From: JBAZQS01 sp041645075
GTDB taxonomy: Bacteria > Patescibacteriota > Patescibacteriia > 2-01-FULL-39-33
Assembly: GCA_041645075.1 (NCBI GenBank)
Contig: JBAZQS010000024.1
Coordinates: forward strand, 1 to 12,296
Length of the DNA: 12,296 bases
Direction of reading: 5' to 3'
Of the stretch, positions 1 through 6,036 are shown in pieces. Below the pieces are notes generated by a model, which saw only the letters and a program-made list of their open reading frames with translations, was not told the origin of the DNA and made no database searches. Both the position numbers and the translations under genes were made by a program. The stretch's first letter is position 1. Each line of letters begins with the position of its first letter.

Positions 1-821
1 TTATGACGCCCGAAGGCAAGACCATTTTAACCATCTCTTCCAAGGAAAGAATTTTACAGGTGAGTTATCAAAATAAGGTGGAAAAGAAAATCCCGTTTAT
101 AGATAATGTCAAGGAGATTAAATTTGAAGTCAAAGATGGTGGCCAGATCCGCGTCGGCCAGCTGTTGTTTACCGACGGCGGCCGGCAAATTGCCAGCCCG
201 GTTGAGGGTAAAATAAAAATAGAAAAAAAACACGTTATTTTAATCGGCGATGAATTAGCGGTTAAAGAATATATCATGCCGATTTCCCGGACCATTTTAG
301 TTAAAGACGGCGATCTGGTTAAGGCCGGCGACCAATTAACCGAGGGCAGCATTGATTTGCACCAATTATACCGTTTGAAGGGCAAGGAGTTCACCCAGAA
401 ATATGTTTTGAAAGAAATCCAGCATATTTATTCTTCGCAGGGGCAGAAGCTCAACGATAAGCATATTGAAGTTATTGCCCGCCAGATGTTTTCCAAGGTG
501 TATATTAAAGACGCAGGCGACAGCGGATTGATGGCCGGCGAAGTGGCCGAGGCCGCCGAAATTACGGCTCTAAACAAAGGACTGAAAAAGTCGGGCAAGA
601 AATTGGTGGAAGTTGACCAGCTTTTATTGGGCATCACCAAGGTCTCATTATCAACCCAGAGCTGGCTGGCCGCGGCTTCTTTCCAAGAAACCTCGCGCGT
701 TTTGATCAATGCCGCCATTACCGGCCGGGTAGATAATTTGTCCGGCCTTAAGGAAAATATTATTATCGGCCGATTAATACCGATTGGCGCCGGGTTTAAA
801 AAAAAGAGCCAGGAGAAATAA
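1..821 (+). CDS. rpoC: DNA-directed RNA polymerase subunit beta', C-terminal part (5' end outside window)
   Basis: This is the last ~272 codons of the catalytic beta' subunit of RNA polymerase. The reading frame is open to the left edge, so the ATG at base 3 is an internal methionine and the gene starts outside the window. Seen directly: the family landmarks GSIDLHQLYRLKG, LNDKHIEVIARQMFSKV, LLGITKVSLSTQSWLAAAS, FQETSRVLINAAITGR and LKENIIIGRLIPIGAG in the expected order, which is the conserved C-terminal region of bacterial beta'. The first ~90 residues match the less conserved barrel-like segment before the KDGD..KAGD motif. The stop codon TAA at 819-821 follows a short basic tail (FKKKSQEK), so the C-terminus is compact, with no long extension. 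A hairpin terminator lies 48 bp downstream, which suggests that rpoC closes its operon (usually rpoB-rpoC). It is the only + strand gene and converges with the beta-helix gene. Identity is very secure. Confidence 0.97.
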   Translation, partial: MTPEGKTILTISSKERILQVSYQNKVEKKIPFIDNVKEIKFEVKDGGQIRVGQLLFTDGGRQIASPVEGKIKIEKKHVILIGDELAVKEYIMPISRTILVKDGDLVKAGDQLTEGSIDLHQLYRLKGKEFTQKYVLKEIQHIYSSQGQKLNDKHIEVIARQMFSKVYIKDAGDSGLMAGEVAEAAEITALNKGLKKSGKKLVEVDQLLLGITKVSLSTQSWLAAASFQETSRVLINAAITGRVDNLSGLKENIIIGRLIPIGAGFKKKSQEK

Positions 822-868
822 AATTATAGGCAATGCTAATACACGAATGGCATGCGAATTATACTAAT
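822..868. repeat. Short CGAAT-type intergenic repeat remnant
   Basis: The gap between the rpoC stop and its terminator holds two spaced CGAAT words: ACACGAATGG at 841-850 and GCGAATTATAC at 855-865. Spaced TTCGT/ATTCGC words of this kind occur in intergenic repeats that I recall from several uncultured bacterial groups. Only this one copy is visible, so calling it a repeat is tentative. Confidence 0.3.
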
Positions 869-893
869 AAAGACGGGAGATAATCCCGTCTTT
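869..893 (+). terminator. Rho-independent terminator after rpoC, probably bidirectional
   Basis: A perfect 10-bp stem (869-878 AAAGACGGGA pairing with 884-893 TCCCGTCTTT) encloses a 5-nt loop and runs into a short T-rich stretch, 48 bp after the rpoC stop. On the - strand the same hairpin is followed by TTTATTAG and lies 46 bp past the stop of the convergent beta-helix gene, so it can serve both transcripts. Confidence 0.85.
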
Positions 894-938
894 TAATAAT
901 TCATATTTTATTGGTGTATTTAATTTTTTATTTAGTGT

Positions 939-1544
939 TTACTGATTAACTTTTAAGAGTTCAGGCATTATGCTACTAATAGCGGCTCCCTCGGGATAGG
1001 CCATACTAGCGGGAACGGTAATGACGGCATCACTCTTGAAGTTGTTGGCGGTTAAGGCTGTGCCGCTTAATTGTTGCCGCTTGCCGCCATTGATATAGTA
1101 GACGGTTGAGGAATCAGAGTATTTAATCAGGGAACCGTCTGGTAGTTTGGCATTAACATCAAGGGGGTCGACTTTAGTGTAATTGGCCTCAAAAGCGTCT
1201 TGGATAATAATCACTCTTTTGGCGTAATCATTGCCAAAAAATTTTTTGGCCACGCTGTCATCGCCCAAACTGGTGACAATTTCTTTTAAAATTGAGTTGG
1301 GGGTGACCACATAGACCCGGGGGCTATTTTGGAATTTAATCAAGTTAACGCCGGGGCGGGCCGTAATGTTAGCGCTAGAAATTAATAAATCAAATACGTT
1401 CTGGGAAACGGTCTTAACGCCCTGGTCCGACCATTTACCGCTGTACCAAGTCCAATAAGTGGCTTCATTGGAAAATAGATGTCTTTTACTATCAGAACCG
1501 ATATAGTAGATACCTGGATTGGCAATAGTTTTAATGAGGTTGCC
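939..1544 (-). repeat. Threefold LIK...VY repeat domain at the C-terminus of the beta-helix protein
   Basis: Three diverged copies begin at residues ~842, ~907 and ~978 with the shared pattern G-x(0-1)-[NS]-LIK, then ~5 residues, then [IV]Y followed by Y/V and V/I (NLIKTIANPGIYYI, NLIKFQNSPRVYVV, SLIKYSDSSTVYYI). The spacing is 65 and 71 residues. The first copy includes SDSKRHLFSNEATYWTWY. I recall similar segments ending many secreted CPR proteins, where they may form a cell-surface attachment or binding domain; that role is inference. Confidence 0.6.
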
Positions 1545-4067
1545 AGTGACTAAGGCCGAGGGTAAAGTCACTACGGGTATAGCCGGCGTGGTTATGGCTG
1601 GGGCGGTGGCCGGAGGCGGAGAAGAGGGGGCAGGGGTAGGGGTGGTAACGGTATAGGTACAAGATTGACTCTCAATGGGTTTATTGGTGTTGACATTGCA
1701 GGCCTTGGTATCAGTGCAAGTTCTAGTCTGGAGGCCAGAGGCCGGACAAGTAGGCCAAGAGGTGCAAGACCAATAGGGGGTGCAGCCGGTAACTGGCGGA
1801 GCGTAAGTACATGATTGGGACAAGATAGGACTTCCGCCAAGGCAACCCAAAGGGGAGGACATAAGAACGGTTCTTGACCGGGTATTATTGGATTGGCAGG
1901 CTGACCAGCTGGAATAAGTAAAGGAGGTACAGGTGGACGGAACATAAGTGCAGGACTGGCTTTCGGCGGGTTTATCGGTCGTCACACCGCAAGCATTAGT
2001 GTCAAGGCAAGTTCTGGTTTGAGCGCTGGAGGCGGAACAAGTGGACCAAGGGGTGCAAGACCAACTGGGAGTGCAGACGACGGGAGGGGGAGTACCTGTG
2101 TATTCATAGGCACCAATATCTGGATTTCCAACAATAGAATTTCCTGCAAAGTCTGTAGTTAATCCCACATCTATTCCAGCATTAATTGCCGGACTTCCTG
2201 TTTTCAATCTGAAATCACGATTAACAATATTCTCGAAAAGAGGATCTCCAATTAAACTATTTGCATCTTGGCCACTTACCGTACGCCAAGCAGAAAGATT
2301 TGATTTAGTAATTCCATTATATACAAATCGATTAATTCCTTCAGGATAAAATAAATTATTATTGCTGCTCACACTAATTGGACCGCCAGTAATGGTTCCA
2401 ACATAAAAATAATATCCTCCATCTTTAGGGTTAGAAAAAATATTATTTTTCGCATTAAATCCAGCTCCCCCAGTGTATGTAATCCCTTGAGCTGCCCCTC
2501 CGGCCTGATTCAAAATCCAAATACCATAGTTTGCATTATAGACAACATTATTATAAAACTTCACGACATCTCCATCGCTTGCTGCTCCACCCTTAGTTCG
2601 AAGAGCAGCTCCTACACCCTTTTTATCTACGCCCATACCACCGAGACTCATATTCCCGCCGAGATTGGCAAAAATATTATCATAAATCTGCCAGTTTTTA
2701 GAACGCTCGGCAAAATCAACTTCTGAATCACCATGCTTCGCAATACCATAATGATAGTTTTGATCATTTGCATCATTAAGATTAATTATTCTATTACGTC
2801 TGATTGTAACATTATTCATGTTGATGTGAGCGTGAGCTGGATTCGAAGCACTATAAGTCATATAATCAATAATTCCCTCTCCTGCCCAATCATGAATATA
2901 AGAATCTTCAATTAACAGATTACCTAAGTTTTGCCCGCCAATAGCCTGCCTATCTCCGCCACCGAAAATATTATTCACATCCTCCCCAGAATACACTTCA
3001 ACTCTTCTAAATGTCCAATTGCTATACTGATATCCTCCATTACCAATCATGTAAGTCCCGCTTTTGCTCCGATGTATCACTGTGTCCTCAATTAAAATAT
3101 TATTTGAACTTGCAGAACTATATCCAGAATAGATTCCAGTATACACTCCATAACCAATTTCAGAATTAAGAATGTTAATATTATTCGCACCGCTAGTGTC
3201 ACTTTTAGCTAATCTTAGTACCCCATCATTTCCAGCACCAGCATAAAGTTTAAGATTTCTTATTGTAATATAATCATTTCCATTTAAATCGAGTGCAGTG
3301 CCAGCATAGTTCGTGTAAATATCTTCCATCGTGTCACCGTATGGATTGACCCATAAAACATCAGGAGTAGGAGTAGTGTCTAACCATAACGATCCATCCT
3401 TTGCCGCAACCGCTGCTTTAGAGTTTACAACCCACATTAATTTTCCGTTTTCCGTTGATGGGTCGCCTTGAATACCAATAGCTGCCTGAAAAACAAATGT
3501 CGTGTTAAACGTTCCGTCACCATTATTTGTAAAAGATCCTGCTGCCAATTTCCGTGCCCCGATAATCACACCCTGATCATTTGGGCAGTCGCCTCGGATG
3601 ACAATAGGATTTTCCTCTGTGCCTGAAGCGTTGATTGAGTTCTGATTAGGGCTAAAATCGGTGCCGTATATATGCGTCCCGCAGATATAGAGCGTTTCTC
3701 CTTGGTTAATACCAGTGCCACCCCAGACAATTGATGCGAAACCATCCCAGGCATTAGCGTATGAGGCCCCTGTATTATTGCCATAGGTACCACTGCCTGG
3801 CCTGACATACCAAACGGTTCCGTCACCCGCTGCCCGCGCCTGATTAAAAATAAAAGCGGGTATGCTTTTTTGGTAAAAATTAAAATCGCCGCCCGCGATG
3901 AAAAATAAAATTAAGATTAATAGGGATAATCTTTGGGGCAACAAGACCGCGAATCGCGGGTACAAAATTACCAATCGATTTTTGGTTTTCCAATTTTTCA
4001 ATTTTTTAAACCACCTTCCCAGGCTTTTCCAATAAATCCCGGGTTTTTTCATATTTTTATCGCTCAA
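939..4067 (-). CDS. Secreted right-handed parallel beta-helix protein with thrombospondin-like Cys repeats and a C-terminal LIK/VY repeat domain
   Basis: A 1042-residue exported protein of unknown substrate. The frame opens at a TTG (4067), but the ATG at 4052 (residue 6, MKKPGIYWK) is an equally good or better start; neither has a clear Shine-Dalgarno. A basic N-terminus precedes a hydrophobic stretch (about 46-59) and a possible signal-peptidase site after ARAA (80), so mature protein may begin at GDGTVWYVRPG. Residues ~85-655 look like a Pel/pectate-lyase-like beta-helix: WYVRPGSG start, many short N-rich rungs, and the LKTGSPAINAG...DIGAYEY ending typical of such proteins. Three Cys-rich thrombospondin-type-1-like repeats follow (665-706, 713-753, 762-803), then a Pro/Thr linker (805-835) and a threefold LIK/VY repeat domain (842-1042). 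I see no recognisable catalytic site, so adhesin or polysaccharide binding/cleavage are only possibilities. The helix-coding DNA is far poorer in GC than its flanks. The architecture is well supported; the function is not. Confidence 0.85.
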   Translation of the reverse strand: MSDKNMKKPGIYWKSLGRWFKKLKNWKTKNRLVILYPRFAVLLPQRLSLLILILFFIAGGDFNFYQKSIPAFIFNQARAAGDGTVWYVRPGSGTYGNNTGASYANAWDGFASIVWGGTGINQGETLYICGTHIYGTDFSPNQNSINASGTEENPIVIRGDCPNDQGVIIGARKLAAGSFTNNGDGTFNTTFVFQAAIGIQGDPSTENGKLMWVVNSKAAVAAKDGSLWLDTTPTPDVLWVNPYGDTMEDIYTNYAGTALDLNGNDYITIRNLKLYAGAGNDGVLRLAKSDTSGANNINILNSEIGYGVYTGIYSGYSSASSNNILIEDTVIHRSKSGTYMIGNGGYQYSNWTFRRVEVYSGEDVNNIFGGGDRQAIGGQNLGNLLIEDSYIHDWAGEGIIDYMTYSASNPAHAHINMNNVTIRRNRIINLNDANDQNYHYGIAKHGDSEVDFAERSKNWQIYDNIFANLGGNMSLGGMGVDKKGVGAALRTKGGAASDGDVVKFYNNVVYNANYGIWILNQAGGAAQGITYTGGAGFNAKNNIFSNPKDGGYYFYVGTITGGPISVSSNNNLFYPEGINRFVYNGITKSNLSAWRTVSGQDANSLIGDPLFENIVNRDFRLKTGSPAINAGIDVGLTTDFAGNSIVGNPDIGAYEYTGTPPPVVCTPSWSCTPWSTCSASSAQTRTCLDTNACGVTTDKPAESQSCTYVPSTCTSFTYSSWSACQSNNTRSRTVLMSSPLGCLGGSPILSQSCTYAPPVTGCTPYWSCTSWPTCPASGLQTRTCTDTKACNVNTNKPIESQSCTYTVTTPTPAPSSPPPATAPAITTPAIPVVTLPSALVTGNLIKTIANPGIYYIGSDSKRHLFSNEATYWTWYSGKWSDQGVKTVSQNVFDLLISSANITARPGVNLIKFQNSPRVYVVTPNSILKEIVTSLGDDSVAKKFFGNDYAKRVIIIQDAFEANYTKVDPLDVNAKLPDGSLIKYSDSSTVYYINGGKRQQLSGTALTANNFKSDAVITVPASMAYPEGAAISSIMPELLKVNQ
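1659..2075 (-). repeat. Three thrombospondin-1-like Cys repeats inside the beta-helix gene
   Basis: Repeat 1 (residues 665-706) and repeat 3 (762-803) each have six Cys with identical spacing (6, 6, 10, 6, 13) and share CTPxWSCTxWxTC and QTRTC motifs. Their DNA (1950-2075 and 1659-1784) is also visibly similar. The middle copy (713-753) is diverged, with four Cys and the core SSWSACQ. The pattern fits disulfide-stapled WxxC/TRTC modules acting as a stalk between the beta-helix and the C-terminal domain. Confidence 0.75.
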
Positions 4068-4098
4068 TTATTAACCGATGGAGCAGGTTCGCCAAGGT

Positions 4099-4133
4099 AT
4101 TATAATTATAGCAAAAAAAATGAGGGGGGGGGG
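4099..4133 (-). promoter_or_regulatory. Putative promoter of the beta-helix gene with an adjacent G10 tract
   Basis: In the 86-bp gap after recA the - strand reads GCTATAATTATAATACC, giving two -10-like hexamers TATAAT (4110-4105 and 4104-4099). There is no convincing -35. The place where one would sit is taken up by a run of ten C on the - strand (G10 at 4124-4133) and a run of eight T (A8 at 4113-4120). Changes in run length would alter promoter spacing. The leader to the ATG at 4052 would be about 40 nt. Confidence 0.4.
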
Positions 4134-4153
4134 AACTAAAGCTATTTTTATTA

Positions 4154-5230
4154 TTATTTAATGGGTTCCGGTTCCATCGAGCTGGACTCCACCTGTTCCA
4201 CTTGCTCCAATTTTTCGTTTTTTTCCACCTGCTCCCAAACCTGTTTTTTAATGCCTTTTATTAAATTGGGGTTTTCCCTTAAATATCTTTTGGCATTTTC
4301 CCGTCCCACGCCCAATTTTTCTTCCCCGAACATATACGAATTGCCGGACTTTTTGACGACGCCTTTTTCCACGCCAATATCAATAACGTCGCCGGAAATG
4401 GAAATGCCCTCGTTATACATAATATCAAACTCGCAGGTCTGAAACGGCGGGGCGACTTTATTTTTGACGATTTTTACCTTGACCCGATTGCCGATATTTT
4501 TGTCGCCTTGCTTGATTTGCGCCGCGCGCCTGACCTCAATCCTGACCGAAGAATAAAATTTTAAAGCCATGCCGCCCGTGGTCGTTTCCGGATTGCCGAA
4601 AAAAACGCCGATTTTCATTCTGGTCTGATTGATAAAAATTAAAACCGTTTTGCTCTTGGAAATGGCCGCCGTTAATTTCCTTAAGGCCTGGCTCATTAGT
4701 CGGGCTTGCAGTCCCATATGAGAATCGCCCATATCGCCCTCAATTTCCGCCCGGGGCACCAAAGCCGCCACCGAATCAACCACGACCACATCCACCGCGT
4801 TTGACCTTACCAATGTTTCCACAATTTCCAAGGCCTGCTCGCCGGTGTCGGGCTGGGATATTAATAGTTCCTTAATGTTGACGCCGATTTTTACCGCGTA
4901 ATCCGGGTCCAGGGCGTGTTCCGCGTCAACAAAAGCCGCCACCCCGCCCAACTTCTGCACTTCAGCGACAATATGTTGAGCTAAAGTGGTTTTACCGGAC
5001 GCTTCCGGTCCAAAAATTTCCATAATTCTTCCTCTTGGCGCGCCGCCCACGCCAAGAGCCAAATCCAAAGACAAGCAACCAGTGGAAACCGCGTCTACCT
5101 GCATGGCTTTGGTCTCGCCAAATCTCATAATGGAACCGTCGCCGAATCTTTCCTTAATCTGGCTGATGGCCGTTTCCACGGCTTGTAATTTTTCGCTCAT
5201 TCCCCCATCTTCCCCTTTCTTCTGTACCAT
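4154..5230 (-). CDS. recA: Recombinase RecA
   Basis: RecA forms ATP-dependent filaments on single-stranded DNA, performs homologous pairing and strand exchange, and in many bacteria triggers LexA cleavage. Seen: Walker A GPEASGKTT (74-82), the DAEHA motif with the catalytic Glu (E104), Walker B VVVVDSVAAL (Asp152), loop L1 EIEGDMGDSHMGLQARLMSQ (162-181), the FINQTRMKIG motif (199-208) and loop L2 GNPETTTGG (212-220), all intact. At 358 residues it has normal length, and the C-terminal tail (331-358) is Glu-rich as in other RecAs. The ATG at 5230 is the longest start. The ATG at 5200 (residue 11, MSEKLQAVETA) matches where most RecAs begin and has a GGGG-rich purine stretch upstream, so it may be the real start. 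It lies 41 bp after the RodZ-like gene. I saw no LexA box. Confidence 0.98.
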   Translation of the reverse strand: MVQKKGEDGGMSEKLQAVETAISQIKERFGDGSIMRFGETKAMQVDAVSTGCLSLDLALGVGGAPRGRIMEIFGPEASGKTTLAQHIVAEVQKLGGVAAFVDAEHALDPDYAVKIGVNIKELLISQPDTGEQALEIVETLVRSNAVDVVVVDSVAALVPRAEIEGDMGDSHMGLQARLMSQALRKLTAAISKSKTVLIFINQTRMKIGVFFGNPETTTGGMALKFYSSVRIEVRRAAQIKQGDKNIGNRVKVKIVKNKVAPPFQTCEFDIMYNEGISISGDVIDIGVEKGVVKKSGNSYMFGEEKLGVGRENAKRYLRENPNLIKGIKKQVWEQVEKNEKLEQVEQVESSSMEPEPIK

Positions 5231-5253
5231 ATCTTAGATTAATTATTAATAAA

Positions 5254-5283
5254 ATTATAAAATTAACCACTCTATTCGCTCAA
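5254..5283 (-). promoter_or_regulatory. Putative recA promoter
   Basis: On the - strand TTGAGC (5283-5278, four of six bases of the -35 consensus), an 18-bp spacer and a perfect TATAAT (5259-5254) precede recA. The -35 overlaps the last codons of the RodZ-like gene. Transcription would start near 5247, leaving a leader of about 17 nt to the ATG at 5230 or 47 nt to the ATG at 5200. recA may therefore be transcribed separately from the gene upstream. Confidence 0.45.
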
Positions 5284-5943
5284 CAGCACCCTCAAATCCA
5301 CCTCCTTTGCCTGCCCATAGCGCTTCTTTGCGGTTATCTTAATTAAATTCAGGCCATTTTGCAAGTCCAAGGTGGTCTGGAACCCGCCCTCGTTGTCCAC
5401 GAAAACATTATTGTTATTAATAATGATTTCCACCTCTTTCTGCGATTGGCCGATGATTTCTATCTGCCTGGTTTTGGTGATCAAGCCGTCTTGGGGCCGG
5501 ATAATTTTAAGCGGGGGCGGCGCAAAAATTTTTTCTAAACTCAAGGCCAAAAAAATTAAAATCGCCGCCACAATCAAGCCGCTCACCGCCCGCTTGATAA
5601 ATTTCGGCCACATTAAAAAATATCGGCCCTCGATATTTTTATATTTTTTTTGTTCTTTAATTTCCAACCGTCTGGCATCATTCCAACAATCAGCGAAATT
5701 TAAGCGTAAATATTGGCAATAGAGCTTCAAAAAATTTTTCAAATATGGTCGGCCCGGCAAACCTGCCAAATTATTATTTTCCAGCGCCTCCAAATATTTA
5801 AAAGCGATATTCAAATCCTTAGCCGCCTTTTCTAAGCCCACGCCCATATCGCTTCGCGCTTCAATTAATTTTTCGCCCAAATTTTTAGCTTTAATTATTT
5901 TCTGAATGGTAAAAAGCATAAAACAAAATAAATTTAATGACAA
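5272..5943 (-). CDS. RodZ-like membrane protein: HTH domain, single TM segment, extracytoplasmic Ig-like domain
   Basis: Probably the cell-shape/division scaffold RodZ or a relative, which in model bacteria links MreB to the membrane. Seen: an N-terminal HTH of the RodZ type (residues ~22-82, LGEKLIEARSDMGVGLEKAA then FKYLEALENNN, LPGRPYLKNFL), a basic linker, one hydrophobic segment (119-136, SGLIVAAILIFLALSLEK) and a ~78-residue beta domain (144-221, PLKIIRPQDG..., NEGGFQTTLDLQNGLN). The last domain looks like the Glucodextranase-B/Ig-like fold and not the usual RodZ DUF4115 domain. The longest frame opens at TTG (5943) inside an AT-rich repeat; ATG 5919 (residue 9, MLFTIQKIIKAKNLGEKL) is the likelier start, giving 215 residues. 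Neither has a visible Shine-Dalgarno. Its position between ftsK and recA supports the RodZ assignment. No MreB is in view to test the partnership. Confidence 0.78.
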   Translation of the reverse strand: MSLNLFCFMLFTIQKIIKAKNLGEKLIEARSDMGVGLEKAAKDLNIAFKYLEALENNNLAGLPGRPYLKNFLKLYCQYLRLNFADCWNDARRLEIKEQKKYKNIEGRYFLMWPKFIKRAVSGLIVAAILIFLALSLEKIFAPPPLKIIRPQDGLITKTRQIEIIGQSQKEVEIIINNNNVFVDNEGGFQTTLDLQNGLNLIKITAKKRYGQAKEVDLRVLLSE

Positions 5944-6029
5944 GTGTCAAAATCAAAATGTCAAATGAATGTCAAAATTCTAAATTCAAAAATTTTGTCA
6001 TTGGTCATTGATTTGTCATTTGGGCTTTG
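5941..6029. repeat. AT-rich imperfect dyad element built of TGTCA/ATGAC words
   Basis: The 93-bp gap between ftsK and the RodZ-like gene is packed with TGTCAAA and TTGTCATT words. The core arms AATGTCAAAATT (5968-5979) and AATTTTGTCATT (5991-6002) pair 11 of 12 around an 11-nt loop, and weaker symmetry extends to both ends. I recall (A)ATGACAA-type intergenic elements from many CPR and other metagenomic genomes. Since it sits just after the ftsK stop, the hairpin could stabilise or end the ftsK transcript. Confidence 0.6.
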
Positions 6030-6036
6030 GATTTTT

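Noticed and set aside
3..5. ATG at base 3 as a true rpoC start
   Set aside because: The frame is open to the window edge and the sequence begins in the middle of the beta' subunit, so this is an internal methionine of a truncated gene.
1592..1945. 117-codon Pro/Leu-rich - strand frame
   Set aside because: It lies in another frame of the Cys-repeat and Pro-linker part of the beta-helix gene; its odd composition comes from the repeats.
1659..2075. Repeats considered as a CRISPR array
   Set aside because: There are only three diverged copies, in frame and coding for Cys modules, without uniform spacers or cas genes.
3840..4067. Frameshift suspected at the N-terminus of the beta-helix protein because the hydrophobic segment starts late
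   Set aside because: The frame is continuous from the basic N-terminus through the hydrophobic stretch and possible cleavage site; long n-regions occur in exported proteins.
4068..5300. LexA/SOS box near recA
   Set aside because: I read the intergenic sequences on both sides of recA and found no convincing CTGT-N8-ACAG or GAAC-N4-GTTC palindrome.
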